A program made the translations under genes and the position numbers. Under the pieces are notes generated by a model. That model was given only the letters and a program-made list of their open reading frames with translations, did not search any database and was not told where the DNA came from. This document shows, piece by piece, positions 45,772-55,216 of a DNA stretch of 64,000 nt (its first letter is position 1; each line of letters begins with the position of its first letter). This DNA is from Variovorax sp. HW608 (lineage in GTDB: Bacteria > Pseudomonadota > Gammaproteobacteria > Burkholderiales > Burkholderiaceae_C): NCBI RefSeq assembly GCF_900090195.1, contig NZ_LT607803.1, positions 1,488,001 through 1,552,000 of the forward strand, read 5' to 3'.

Positions 45772-46643
45772 CCGATCACGGGTTCCATGGCTTTACGGAA
45801 GGCCGCCTTCTCCTCGGCCGTGAGCTCGAGCAAGGGCTGACGAGCGAGACCCACGGGCGTGCCAGCGAGTTCGCAGCCGTACTTCACCTTCTGGACGAAC
45901 TTTCCGCTTTCCAAGCTCGACATGGCCCCGTAGATGACCTGCATCTTGTCGCGCGCGGCAAGCCAGTCGCCGGATTCGATCGTGTTCACCAGGTCCACGC
46001 ATGCCTTGGCCATGCAGTTGGCCGGACCGCAGATCCAGGAGGTGGCGCCCCACAGGAAGAAGTCCAACGTCTGGTCATCGGATCCGTTCGTGACCTGGTA
46101 GCGATCGCCGAAGCGTGCGCGGATGTCGATCGCGCGCAGGAGGTTGCCGCTGGATTCCTTGATGCCGATGACCCGGGGGTTGTCCTTGAACGCTTCCAGC
46201 ACCGGCAGGCCAACCTCGACCCCGACCTTGGGCGGATAGTTGTAGAGAACGATCTCGACATCCACAGCATCGAGCACCGACTGATAGTGTCGAATGAGCT
46301 CATCGACAGCCGGGGTCGCGTAGAAGGGAGCGGACAGGAGGACGGTCTTGTAGCCGAGTTCGCGGGCACACCGGGTGTGTTCGATGACTTCCCAGGTGGA
46401 GCCGGCGTTAGTGCCGGCAATCAGCAGCTCGTCCTTGTTGGCGAACTCGGCGACGAACTTAAGGACCGAGGCGCGCTCGTCCGCGGTCAGCGCGTTGTAT
46501 TCGCCGGTGGAGCCGCATGGCACCCAGCCTTTCACGCCATCGGCGCGCAGCTTGTTCAGCAGCTTCTCGAAGCTCTTGAAGTCGATCTTTCCGTTCGCGT
46601 CGAACGGGGTGACGAGGGCAGGCATGACGCCGGTCATTTTCAT
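45768..46643 (-). CDS. DHDPS-family lyase/deaminase (pyrroline-4-hydroxy-2-carboxylate deaminase candidate)
   Basis: 291 aa. TIM-barrel class I aldolase fold: PALVTPFDANGKID, GSTGEYNALT, the Tyr in VLYNYPPKVG and Schiff-base Lys in VIGIKESSGN. The housekeeping DapA motif GTTGE is GSTGE here. In the hydroxyproline pathway this family opens the pyrroline ring to alpha-ketoglutarate semialdehyde and ammonia; context supports that. SD AGGAG precedes the ATG. The ABC permease genes lie directly upstream. Confidence 0.88.
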   Translation of the reverse strand: MKMTGVMPALVTPFDANGKIDFKSFEKLLNKLRADGVKGWVPCGSTGEYNALTADERASVLKFVAEFANKDELLIAGTNAGSTWEVIEHTRCARELGYKTVLLSAPFYATPAVDELIRHYQSVLDAVDVEIVLYNYPPKVGVEVGLPVLEAFKDNPRVIGIKESSGNLLRAIDIRARFGDRYQVTNGSDDQTLDFFLWGATSWICGPANCMAKACVDLVNTIESGDWLAARDKMQVIYGAMSSLESGKFVQKVKYGCELAGTPVGLARQPLLELTAEEKAAFRKAMEPVIG

Positions 46644-46685
46644 GATGATGATCTCCTAGACGAAATGGTTGAAAGTTGGAGCAGG

Positions 46686-47351
46686 TCAGGCAGCGAGCTT
46701 CGAAAGCAGCCGCCTTTCCACGCCCGTCACAGCGCGAGTGAGAGGGAACGCGATAGCAAAATAGATCAGCGCAACAGCCGTCAGAACCTCGATCGGGCGG
46801 GCTGTGTTGTTGGAAATGTTCTGGCCGACGAACATCAGGTCGGCCATTCCGACTGCGGAGACGAGCGCGCTCTCCTTGAAGAGGCTGACGCAATTCGAAA
46901 GCAGCGTCGGAATGGATCTCAGTAGTGCTTGGGGCAAGATGACATTGGCAACCTGAATCCGCTTCGGAAGGCCCAGGGCTACGCACGCATCGAGCTGCTC
47001 TCGCCCCACGCTCCTGAGGGACGCGCGAAACGTCTCGCTTGTAATGGCGCCCATGTACAAGGTAAGGGCGATCACGGCAGAAGTGAGGTTCGACAGCTCT
47101 ACGCCGAGCACAAGGGGGAGGCAGAAGAAGATCCAGAACAGCTGCACGATGACCGGGGTGCCGCGGAAGAACTCGACATAGAGTCGGGTGGTACCGCGCA
47201 GCCAGCGGCTGCCTGAGCCCCGCGCCAACCCGACGAAGAAACCAAGTACGCAACCCAGGACAATGCAGATCAGCGTCAGCTTCAGCGTTGTCAGCAAGCC
47301 CTGGAACAGGGCCGCCTTGAATCCCAGCAGCATGGTGAAATCGGTTTTCAT
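46686..47351 (-). CDS. Polar amino-acid ABC transporter permease 1
   Basis: 221 aa, HisM/GlnP type. Five or so membrane segments (start FKAALFQGLLTTLKLTLICIVLG) and the EAA loop ALGLPKRIQVANVILPQAL. One half of the inner-membrane channel together with the next permease upstream. SD GGAGTCTCGCC. Confidence 0.92.
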   Translation of the reverse strand: MKTDFTMLLGFKAALFQGLLTTLKLTLICIVLGCVLGFFVGLARGSGSRWLRGTTRLYVEFFRGTPVIVQLFWIFFCLPLVLGVELSNLTSAVIALTLYMGAITSETFRASLRSVGREQLDACVALGLPKRIQVANVILPQALLRSIPTLLSNCVSLFKESALVSAVGMADLMFVGQNISNNTARPIEVLTAVALIYFAIAFPLTRAVTGVERRLLSKLAA

Positions 47352-47363
47352 GGCGAGACTCCT

Positions 47364-48032
47364 TCAAATTCCAGCCGCACCGCGACGCCGCTCGAAGTAC
47401 TCGACGAGCTGCGACACCGGAAAGGAGACCGCGAAATAGACCAGCGCCACGACGGTGAAGGTCTCGATCGGTCGGTACGACTCAGTCGCCAGGGACTTGC
47501 CGACGTACATCAGTTCCTGAACAGCGACGAGTGCAACCAATGCGCTTTGCTGGAAGGTACCGATGCCGTTTGTGATGAGCACTGGCACCGAAGTGCGCAC
47601 GGCGCTGGGAAGCACGATGTACAAGACGCGCTGCAGCGGATTGAGCCCAAGGGCAACGCCCGCATCCAGTTGCTCACGCGGAACGGCTTGGATTGCAGCG
47701 CGATAGGCCTCCGCGTTGAAAGCGGCGAGGTTCAGGCCCAGCGCGAGTATGCCCATCGCGACCGCGTCGAAGTACACGTCAAACAGGATCGGCACGCAAT
47801 AGAAGATCCAGATCACCTGAACGATTGCCGGCGTGCACCGAAAGAATTCGACGAACAAGGTGGCCGGCAAACGAAGCGCCTTCCAGCGGCTGAGCGTGAG
47901 CATCGCGATCAAGAACCCCAACGTGAGACCCACCACGTTGGCGGCGAGCGTCAGTTCAATGGTCGTGACGAGTCCTTCGAGCAGCGGCCCGAGGTTTTGC
48001 GTGATCGAGTGGAAGTCGAATGCGTATGACAT
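47364..48032 (-). CDS. Polar amino-acid ABC transporter permease 2
   Basis: 222 aa from the ATG at 48032 (MSYAFDFHS); residues in the longer frame upstream lie within the ATPase gene in another frame. Membrane segments and EAA loop ALGLNPLQRVLYIVLPSAV. Forms a heterodimeric channel with permease 1. It lies 7 bp after the ATPase stop. Confidence 0.92.
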   Translation of the reverse strand: MSYAFDFHSITQNLGPLLEGLVTTIELTLAANVVGLTLGFLIAMLTLSRWKALRLPATLFVEFFRCTPAIVQVIWIFYCVPILFDVYFDAVAMGILALGLNLAAFNAEAYRAAIQAVPREQLDAGVALGLNPLQRVLYIVLPSAVRTSVPVLITNGIGTFQQSALVALVAVQELMYVGKSLATESYRPIETFTVVALVYFAVSFPVSQLVEYFERRRGAAGI

Positions 48033-48039
48033 GCGCGCC

Positions 48040-48915
48040 TCACTGACGGATGTGAAAAACCCGGTCGATGAACTCCTTCGTCCGCGCGCACAGCGGCGAT
48101 CCCAGGACTTGTTCGGGAGGGCCATCCTCCACGACCACCCCGCCGGCGCAGAACACGACTCGAGAGGCAATGTGCTTCGCGAACCACATGTCGTGGGTCA
48201 CGATCATCATCGGCATGTTTTGGCCGGCAAGCTGCATGATCACCTGCTCCACTTCGGCCACCAGCTCCGGGTCAAGGGCGGAAGTGACCTCGTCGAAAAG
48301 CATCAGCTTCGGCTCAAGCATGAGCGCACGAGCGATTGCCACGCGCTGCTTTTGCCCACCGGACAGTTGGCTCGGGTAGACGCGCGTTTTGGCGCTCAGC
48401 CCAAAGCGCGCGAGCAGGCCTTCAGCACGTTCAGTGGCCTGCCGCTTGCCCTCGCCGCGCACCTTGCAGGGCGCGAGGATCAAGTTCTCCACAACATTCA
48501 GGTGCGGAAACAAGGTGTAGTGTTGGAACACCATGCCAATCTCTCGGCGCACCGCGGTGTCGATCAGGGTCTTGTGCTGGCCCTCTTTGACGCTGATGTA
48601 GGGCTTGCCGTCGAACATGACGCAACCCTTGTCGATCTGTTCGAGGCCCATCATGACGCGAAGCAGGGTGCTCTTGCCACCTCCGCTCGGGCCGATCACC
48701 ACCAGGCGCTCGCCGGGTTTCATTTCGATGTCCAGGCCCTTGAGCACCTGGATCTGCGGCCCGTAGCTCTTGTGCAGGCCGGCCACCTTCACGAGCGGCT
48801 GAGTCGCGCTGGGCACCATGGTCGAGTCCCCGTGCTGGCGAGCGGGAGTTCCGGAGGTCTGACTTTGCAGGGCTGAACGCCGATTGACGCTCGTGTCGGG
48901 CGCTATTGCTTGCAT
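48040..48915 (-). CDS. Polar amino-acid ABC transporter ATPase
   Basis: 291 aa from the ATG at 48915, or 259 aa from the ATG at 48819; both have GGGGA upstream. Walker A GPSGGGKST, signature [15 protein letters not shown], Walker B LMLFDEVTSALD, switch His in VTHDMWFAK. Walker B has DEVTS instead of DEPTS, as is usual in some members. Energises uptake, presumably of hydroxyproline. Confidence 0.92.
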   Translation of the reverse strand: MQAIAPDTSVNRRSALQSQTSGTPARQHGDSTMVPSATQPLVKVAGLHKSYGPQIQVLKGLDIEMKPGERLVVIGPSGGGKSTLLRVMMGLEQIDKGCVMFDGKPYISVKEGQHKTLIDTAVRREIGMVFQHYTLFPHLNVVENLILAPCKVRGEGKRQATERAEGLLARFGLSAKTRVYPSQLSGGQKQRVAIARALMLEPKLMLFDEVTSALDPELVAEVEQVIMQLAGQNMPMMIVTHDMWFAKHIASRVVFCAGGVVVEDGPPEQVLGSPLCARTKEFIDRVFHIRQ

Positions 48916-48924
48916 GGCAGTCCC

Positions 48925-49761
48925 CTACTTCTTTGCAACGCTCTTGAGCACTTGATCGACCGACTTGTGGATCAACGCATCGACCTCTCCCGTGGCGACC
49001 TTTTCCTCCAGGAAGATGTTCACGACCGCGACGTCGGAGGCGGCCATTTGCAACGGCAAGCCGAACGCGACCCCTTGGGAAGCCAGCGCCGGCGACGGGT
49101 TGTACGCCACCGCCCAATCGGGGTTGGACTGGACGAAGAGAAGGTTGGTGTCGGCGGCGTCGACGACCAGGTCCGCGCGCTTGGAGATCACGGCCAGGCG
49201 CGTCTCGTCGGCGCTGGGCAGGCGCAGCAACTTGGCCTTCTTGATTGCTGCCGAAATAGCCTTGTCCGCTGCCGTTCCGGACATGACGGCCAGCGTGATC
49301 TCGGGCTTGTCGATGTCAGCCACGCTCCGCGGATTGGCCTGGACCTTGGGGTTGGTCTTGTTGTATGCCAGCGAGATCGAGTACTGCATGGCCGGGATCG
49401 AGAAATTCACGGCCATCGCACGCGCCGGCGTACGGTTCAACGCGAGCGACATGTCCCACTTTCCCGACTGCAGGCCGGCAACGATGTTGTCCCAGTTCGT
49501 ATCCACGAACTGCGGCTTGACCTTGAGGGTGTCCGCGAACTGCCGGCAAAGGTCCGCGAAGAATCCCGAGTACTCACCTGTTGCGGGGTCCCGCATGACG
49601 TACGGCGGCGCGACAGCGGCACCGCAGCGCAGCACGCCGGCCTTCTGAACCCCTTGCCAATAGCCCTGGGCAGGGGTCTGGGCCGTGGCGGCCACGGCGG
49701 CGGCGCCAATGGCGACGACTGCGAACAGCCGTGCTGCGAGGTTCGTTAGCTTCAATGACAT
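48925..49761 (-). CDS. Amino-acid ABC transporter substrate-binding protein
   Basis: 278 aa with signal peptide (LAARLFAVVAIGAAAVAATAQ) and type II periplasmic fold: LRCGAAVAPPYVMRDPATGEYSGF, DLCRQFAD, WDNIVAGLQSGKWDMSLALNRTPARA. The cognate receptor of the following permease/ATPase genes; first gene of the long minus-strand operon. SD AAGGAGATAGAG. It diverges from the GntR gene. Confidence 0.92.
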   Translation of the reverse strand: MSLKLTNLAARLFAVVAIGAAAVAATAQTPAQGYWQGVQKAGVLRCGAAVAPPYVMRDPATGEYSGFFADLCRQFADTLKVKPQFVDTNWDNIVAGLQSGKWDMSLALNRTPARAMAVNFSIPAMQYSISLAYNKTNPKVQANPRSVADIDKPEITLAVMSGTAADKAISAAIKKAKLLRLPSADETRLAVISKRADLVVDAADTNLLFVQSNPDWAVAYNPSPALASQGVAFGLPLQMAASDVAVVNIFLEEKVATGEVDALIHKSVDQVLKSVAKK

Positions 49762-49810
49762 CTCTATCTCCTTTAACGAATTTGCTTGCGCCGGCTGGCG
49801 CCCCGAGCTT

Positions 49811-49886
49811 GTGTCGGCACGCTGCCGACACGAAAGTATGTCGGCACAATGTCGGCAAGATGCATAGGGAATACACTATGTCGACA
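49811..49886. promoter_or_regulatory. GntR operator array in divergent promoter
   Basis: An inverted repeat GTGTCGGCA-CGC-TGCCGACAC (49811-49831) is followed by two direct TGTCGGCA copies (49839, 49850; 11 bp apart, one helical turn) and the palindrome TGTCGACA (49879-49886). Placed between the divergent ABC-receptor and GntR genes it is the likely binding region of that regulator. Confidence 0.65.
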
Positions 49887-49933
49887 CACTGCCCGCACGG
49901 GTATGTTTGATTCGGAACCCGAAGAGGCAAGAA

Positions 49934-50734
49934 ATGGAACTGGAAGAAGAGGTCAAGCGTGCCAAGGGCACGGGCTGGAAGAGCGTCTACGACGCGCTGA
50001 GGACGGAAATCCTGTCCCTCGAGCAGCCGCCCGGTCAGCTGCTCGATGAAACGACCTTGGCGGAGCGCTTCGAGATGTCACGCTCGCCCGTGCGCGAGGC
50101 CCTCATCCGCTTGGCCGGCGAGGACTTGGTCGTGACCCTGCCCAATCGCAGCACGATCGTTGCTCCGCTGGAGCTTTCGGCGTTTCCGAAATACGTTGAC
50201 GCACTGGACATCGCTCAGCGCATGAATACGCGCTTGGCTGCCGAATGTCGGACCGAAGAGGACCTGAAGATCATTGCGCGCCAGCAGCGGCGATTCGAGA
50301 CAGCCGTCAAGACGGGCAATCACTTGGCCATGTCGGCTGCCAACAAGGACTTCCACATGGCCATTGCGCATGCGGGGCAAAACCCATATCTCGCGGGGTT
50401 CTACGAGCGCCTGCTCGACCAGGGACGGCGCATGATGCACATGCACTTCAATTTCCTCGAACGGACCAGCGAGGGCTACCTGTTGACGGACGAGCACGAC
50501 GAGATGCTCGAGGCGATCCGAGCGCGGGACGTCGCCAAGGCCGACGAACTGGCGCATGCGCACACGCGCCAGTTCCGTGACAACTTCATCGACTTCATGA
50601 GCAAGACCTACACCAAGGGCGTGTCGCTCGGGCAGTCCACTGTGCTGGGACACGTAACGCGGCGTCGAGATGTAACAGCCGAACCGAAAGGGACGGGAGA
50701 TGTGAAGACGCCGTTGAGGTCGGCCGCGTCCTAG
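49934..50734 (+). CDS. GntR-family (FCD) transcriptional regulator
   Basis: 266 aa from the ATG at 49934 (AGAGGCAAGAA upstream); a TTG at 49907 is possible. N-terminal winged HTH (SVYDALRTEILSLEQPPGQLLDETTLAERFEMSRSPVREALIRL) and a C-terminal FCD helical ligand domain with metal/ligand residues (NKDFHMAIAHAGQN, DEHDEMLEAI, HAHTRQF). Typical repressor of amino-acid or sugar-acid catabolism; divergent from the hydroxyproline-type operon, which it probably controls through the TGTCGGCA repeats. Confidence 0.9.
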   Translation: MELEEEVKRAKGTGWKSVYDALRTEILSLEQPPGQLLDETTLAERFEMSRSPVREALIRLAGEDLVVTLPNRSTIVAPLELSAFPKYVDALDIAQRMNTRLAAECRTEEDLKIIARQQRRFETAVKTGNHLAMSAANKDFHMAIAHAGQNPYLAGFYERLLDQGRRMMHMHFNFLERTSEGYLLTDEHDEMLEAIRARDVAKADELAHAHTRQFRDNFIDFMSKTYTKGVSLGQSTVLGHVTRRRDVTAEPKGTGDVKTPLRSAAS

Positions 50735-50827
50735 CGCGGAGGCGCCGCCAAGCCGACGCTCCCCCAATCCGAGCAGCCCGAAGGCAGCCGGGCTGGCGCA
50801 GGATCTTGCAGGACGCCGCAAATCCGC

Positions 50828-53158
50828 TCAATCCTCGACGGGTGGATCGTATGCACGGATCGGAGGAAGCTGGCCGACAAACCGCTCGACATTGACCGCG
50901 CAGAGTTGCCCGCTGCACCCCTGCGCCAGTCGCGAAGTGCCTTCGTCAAACGTCAGAATGTTCGGATTGCCATGCGCGCACATCGGGTGACCATCGGGGC
51001 CCGTATGCAGATCCAGCCAAGCACCGGTAGCGACCTGAACCACGGCCTCGTGCATCTCCGCGCAGAGTCGCGCAACAGCAAGGAAGGACCCGCGTCCATT
51101 GAAGACCCGAACGAAGCTGCCCTCACCGATACCGCGCGACGCCGCTGCAGCTGGATGCATCGTGCAGACCTCTCGGCCTTGTCGTTTGGTACTCTGGCTG
51201 TGCATCCCAAAGTCGAGTTGACTGTGCAGCCGGGCCGCGGGTTGGTTCGAGATGAGCCATAGAGGATGCTGCGCCGCAGGGCCATGTTTCGGCGGAATCC
51301 AGGCAGGATGCGCAGGACAGTCCTCGTAGCCGAAGGCTCCAATGACCGTGCTGCTGAGCTGAATGCGACCGCTGGGCGTTGGGAGTGCAGATGCGTCTGG
51401 ATCTTCACGAAAAGCCCGCAGCATTCCCCCATCGTCGGGCAGCTGAGGAAGCTTCAGTTCCCCTGCTGCCCAGAACTCTTCAAATGACGGCGCGTGCAAT
51501 CCGTGCTCGAGCAGAGCCGCACGTGTGGGTTCATACAGATAACGCAGCCATCCGATCGTATCTCGCCCTTCGCTGAAGAGGTCGAGCGCTCCGAGCCGTC
51601 TTGATAGGTCGCAGAAGATGTCGTAGTCATCACGTGCCATCCCATGAGGCGGACAGACTCGGCGCATCGCCACCATGAGCGGATCGGTCTGGCCTGCGCC
51701 TATGTCATCGCGTTCCAGCGTCATGGTGCAAGGAAGAACCATGTCCGCATGACGCGCGGTCGCGGTCCAGACGACTTCGTGAACGACGAAGGTTTCCAGC
51801 CTGCGCAGCGCCTGCGTCAGGCGCTCCAGATCCTGATGGTGGTGGAACGGGTTGCCGCCGGCCCAGTAGGCCAGGCGAATGTTCGGATAGGTAAGCCGTC
51901 GGCCGTTGTAGTCGAACGGTTCCCCGGGGTGCAGCAGCATGTCGGACACGCGGGCAACCGGGATGAATTCGCTCACACCATTGCGTCCCTGGGGAAGCGA
52001 CCCGACGGGAACGGCGTTGTTGCGTCGACCGTAGTGCGCCAGCGTTCCCAGTGCATAGCCATAGCCTCCGCCGGGCAGGCCGATCTGCCCGAGGAGAGCT
52101 GCAAGCACCAGGCCCATCCATACCGGTTGCTCCCCATGCTCGGCGCGTTGCAGAGAATGGGAGACTGTGACAAGCACCCGTTTGCCAGGCAGGGAGCGAG
52201 CCAGTTCGAGGAGCGCGTTCTCTGAAATACCGCAGATGGGGGCAGCCCAAGCAGCCGACTTCGGAATGCCGTCGGTGCGGCCGAGCAGATAGTCTGAGAA
52301 CCTTTCCCAGCCGTCGCAATATCTTTCAACGAATGCGCGGTCATGTCGCCCCGTACTCACCAGCGTGTGCGCCAAGGCCAACATCAGCGCCGTATCGGTA
52401 CCCGGCGTAACGCAAAGCCATTCGCTGCGCGATTCCTCTGGCATGTCGCTTCGCTGAGGTGTGATGCCGACGAACCGGCAACCCCGTGTAGCGGCGATCG
52501 CGATGCATCCGCGCTCCACATGCTGGCTGACGCCGCCGGAAGCGACGCGCGAGTTCTTCAGCGCAAGGCCACCAAAGGCCAACACCACTTCTGTATGTTC
52601 GGCGATCTGGTCCCAGGAGACGCTCCGCCGGGCGATCTGCTCCATCTGTCCAACGACATGCGGCAGGATGACCATGGACGCGCCAGCACTGTAGTTGTTG
52701 ACCGAGCGTACATATCCGCCCAGGGCGATGTTCAGGAACCGATGAACTTGGCTCTGTGCATGATGAAATCGTCCGGCGCTGGACCAGCCATATGAGCCGC
52801 CAAAAACAGCGCCTGGCCCGAAAGCCTCTTTCACACGGCGCAGTTCGCCCGCCAGGAGATCCAGCACCTTCTCCCAACTCAGCGCCACGAATTCATCTCG
52901 GCCGCGGCGATCATCCGCGCCGGGCCCGTTCTCCAGCCATCCTTTGCGCACCATAGGTGTTGCGATGCGGGCGCGGTGCGACAAGGCGTTGCGGAAATTG
53001 TCGATCAGCGGGTTGGGGTCAGGGTCGGCCGGATGGGGTTGAACATGGAGGGCGCCACTGGGATCCGTCCCGACCTGAAAGACGCCCCAATGGGCACTGT
53101 GCGTCTGCATCGTCTTGTCGGTTGCATTCTTCATGGTTTGCGTCGCATGCTCTCTCAT
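50828..53158 (-). CDS. Molybdopterin oxidoreductase, BisC/TMAO-reductase-like
   Basis: 776 aa (ATG at 53158 with AAGGA; internal ATGs at 53134 and 53110 are alternatives). DMSO-reductase-family fold with bis-MGD: VFGGSYGWSSAGRFHHAQSQ (Ser ligand region), the WAGGNPFHHHQD cofactor motif and the C-terminal TMHPAAAASRGI / MCAHGNPNILT. There is no N-terminal Cys motif for an iron-sulfur cluster and no twin-arginine signal, so it is a cytoplasmic enzyme like biotin-sulfoxide reductase. Likely reduces an S- or N-oxide or oxidises a hydroxylated compound; it starts 24 bp after the D-2-hydroxyacid dehydrogenase gene. Confidence 0.87.
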   Translation of the reverse strand: MREHATQTMKNATDKTMQTHSAHWGVFQVGTDPSGALHVQPHPADPDPNPLIDNFRNALSHRARIATPMVRKGWLENGPGADDRRGRDEFVALSWEKVLDLLAGELRRVKEAFGPGAVFGGSYGWSSAGRFHHAQSQVHRFLNIALGGYVRSVNNYSAGASMVILPHVVGQMEQIARRSVSWDQIAEHTEVVLAFGGLALKNSRVASGGVSQHVERGCIAIAATRGCRFVGITPQRSDMPEESRSEWLCVTPGTDTALMLALAHTLVSTGRHDRAFVERYCDGWERFSDYLLGRTDGIPKSAAWAAPICGISENALLELARSLPGKRVLVTVSHSLQRAEHGEQPVWMGLVLAALLGQIGLPGGGYGYALGTLAHYGRRNNAVPVGSLPQGRNGVSEFIPVARVSDMLLHPGEPFDYNGRRLTYPNIRLAYWAGGNPFHHHQDLERLTQALRRLETFVVHEVVWTATARHADMVLPCTMTLERDDIGAGQTDPLMVAMRRVCPPHGMARDDYDIFCDLSRRLGALDLFSEGRDTIGWLRYLYEPTRAALLEHGLHAPSFEEFWAAGELKLPQLPDDGGMLRAFREDPDASALPTPSGRIQLSSTVIGAFGYEDCPAHPAWIPPKHGPAAQHPLWLISNQPAARLHSQLDFGMHSQSTKRQGREVCTMHPAAAASRGIGEGSFVRVFNGRGSFLAVARLCAEMHEAVVQVATGAWLDLHTGPDGHPMCAHGNPNILTFDEGTSRLAQGCSGQLCAVNVERFVGQLPPIRAYDPPVED

Positions 53159-53182
53159 GAGTCCTTCAATACTTGCAGCCAG

Positions 53183-54112
53183 TCAACCAGCCGTCTTCAG
53201 CAACGTGAGAATGCGTTCAGCGACCAGTTCGCCGACGCGCAGTTCCGAGTCGGCAGTGACGCCCGCCACATGCGGCGTCAGCAGCAAGTTGGGCACGCCT
53301 GCGAGTACCGAGCCGCTCGGCAACGGCTCGTCTTCGAACACGTCCAGGGCTGCTGCGCGAAGGCGCCCTTCCAATAGAGCATGCGCAAGCGCGGCCTCGT
53401 CCACGATGCCTCCGCGCGCGGCGTTGATCAGTACCGCGCCAGGCTGCATCAATGCGAGCCGCTCAGCGTTGATCAGCCCACGGGTCTCGGGCATCAGTGG
53501 GATGTGCAGACTTATCACATCGCTGGTGGCGAGCAACGTGTCCAGCGGCAGCATTTGGCACTCGAAGTCAATCGGGGCATCGGCCCGGAGCGAAGGGTCA
53601 TGGGCCACGACGCGCATATCGAGGCGGCTGGCCAGGCGCCCCGTCAGTTGCCCGATGGACCCGAAACCAATCAGGCCCAGCGTCCGTCCAGCGACTTCGT
53701 GCCCTTCGGGTCTCGCGGGGCGAACCCATCGTCCATCGGCGAGTGAGCTGCCCACGCTGTAGTGGGAGTAGCGCAGCAGCAGCATGGCGCATGTGACGAC
53801 GTACTCGGCGACCGACCGTGCGTTCGCGCCGACTGCCGGAACGATCTCAATGCCACGGGCCCGACAGCCCGGGACGTCGATATTGTCCAAGCCGACGCCG
53901 AGTCGCCCGACCGCACGACACTTGCTGAGGGCGTCAAGGAGGTCATCCCTCACCTGTGTGCGGTTGCGGACGATGAGAGCATGCGCATCCTGAGCCGCGG
54001 CCAGGAGCTCCGATTGCCGCGCGAACAACGTGGGGTCGAACACGACCTCATGTGCCGCGCGCAGTCGTTCCAGCGCCCGAGGGTGAATGAGTTCGGGGAT
54101 CAGGATCTTCAT
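53183..54112 (-). CDS. D-2-hydroxyacid dehydrogenase
   Basis: 309 aa from the ATG at 54112 (MKILIPELIHPRALERL). NAD-binding motif LGLIGFGSIGQ, catalytic Arg in INAARGGIVDE, Glu in DVFEDEPL and His in LTPHVAGVT. It reduces 2-oxo acids or oxidises D-2-hydroxy acids in the cytoplasm. Encoded with an enolase-superfamily dehydratase and Bug receptors, it likely handles a hydroxylated dicarboxylate or sugar acid. Confidence 0.9.
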   Translation of the reverse strand: MKILIPELIHPRALERLRAAHEVVFDPTLFARQSELLAAAQDAHALIVRNRTQVRDDLLDALSKCRAVGRLGVGLDNIDVPGCRARGIEIVPAVGANARSVAEYVVTCAMLLLRYSHYSVGSSLADGRWVRPARPEGHEVAGRTLGLIGFGSIGQLTGRLASRLDMRVVAHDPSLRADAPIDFECQMLPLDTLLATSDVISLHIPLMPETRGLINAERLALMQPGAVLINAARGGIVDEAALAHALLEGRLRAAALDVFEDEPLPSGSVLAGVPNLLLTPHVAGVTADSELRVGELVAERILTLLKTAG

Positions 54113-54214
54113 TTCTGCTCTGAGTGAATGGTGTTGGACGCGCGATCCGGATCTATCTGTCCAGATCGCCTCCATCGGAGAATCGCGTCCGGAGGGCACA
54201 CACGGAAGCCACGC

Positions 54215-55168
54215 CTACTTCAGCAGGCCATTCTGTTTGAGAACGGGTGTGTACTTGCGATAGTCGGCCCAGGCGGCCTCCTGTGCGGAATTTCCATCCT
54301 GGTAGGCAATGTCCAGAGCGTTGTCCGCGGCGAACTTCATGAATTCAGGGGTCTCCATCGCGGCCTTTGCTGCATCGTGGATGTACTTCACCACGCTTGC
54401 TGGCGTCCCCTTGGGCACGATAAGGAGATACCGCACCCCAAAATCCACCGGCTCGCCCTGCTCTTTCATCGTCGGCACATCTGGCAGCCCGGATTGACGG
54501 GTTTCGCTGAAGGAGCCAATGGCGCGCATCTTCCCAGCCTTCAGGTATGGCACGGCTTCGATAGGCTGCGCGATCGCTGCCGTGATATGGCCGCCGAGCA
54601 ACTGCGACCCTCCTTCACCCCACCCCTTCTGGGCCACGTTGATGAACTTGACGTCCGCCGCACGCTGCAGCTCCAACAGATTGAGGTGGCTCAGGGTGGT
54701 CACGCCCGGGAAACCAACGCTGAGGCTTTCCGGTGACTTTCGTGCAACCTGGATCAGATCCAGCAGCGTCTTGTAAGGCGAGTCGGTCGGCACCAGCATC
54801 ACCGGGGAGAAGCTGACGATGTTGATCACGGGAACGACATCGTCAGGCGACTTGTAGGACAGCTGGTTGACCTGAGGTGACAGCGCCAGATTGGAGTTCG
54901 GAACGAATGCAAACTGATAGCCGTCAGGCTTTGCCTTCGCGAGCGTTGAAACGGCCAGGCTCCCACCGACGCCTGGCTTGTTGTCGACGATCAGGCCGGC
55001 GGGAAACTTGGGCGTCATGATGGCGGCCAGCCTGCGCATGACGAGGTCGGCCGCACCCCCAGGCAAATAGCCCACTAATGCGGTGACTGGCCTGGTTGGA
55101 TAGGCGTCCTGCGCCAGGACAGCAGTTGCCGCACAGGCCGTCAGAATCGTAGCGAGCAGAGATTTCAT
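54215..55168 (-). CDS. Bug-family (tripartite tricarboxylate transporter) substrate-binding protein 1
   Basis: 317 aa with signal peptide (LLATILTACAATAVLAQD). Bug motifs: YPTRPVTALVGYLPGGAADLVMRRLA, VDNKPGVGGSLAVSTLAKAKPDGYQ, FPGVTTLSHLNLLELQRAADVKF. Binds a carboxylate in the periplasm. No TctA/TctB membrane genes are nearby. SD TAGGACATC. Confidence 0.9.
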   Translation of the reverse strand: MKSLLATILTACAATAVLAQDAYPTRPVTALVGYLPGGAADLVMRRLAAIMTPKFPAGLIVDNKPGVGGSLAVSTLAKAKPDGYQFAFVPNSNLALSPQVNQLSYKSPDDVVPVINIVSFSPVMLVPTDSPYKTLLDLIQVARKSPESLSVGFPGVTTLSHLNLLELQRAADVKFINVAQKGWGEGGSQLLGGHITAAIAQPIEAVPYLKAGKMRAIGSFSETRQSGLPDVPTMKEQGEPVDFGVRYLLIVPKGTPASVVKYIHDAAKAAMETPEFMKFAADNALDIAYQDGNSAQEAAWADYRKYTPVLKQNGLLK

Positions 55169-55216
55169 GATGTCCTAAGTTGTCGGAATGAGAACGGTGG
55201 GCGGGCGGGGAACCCG

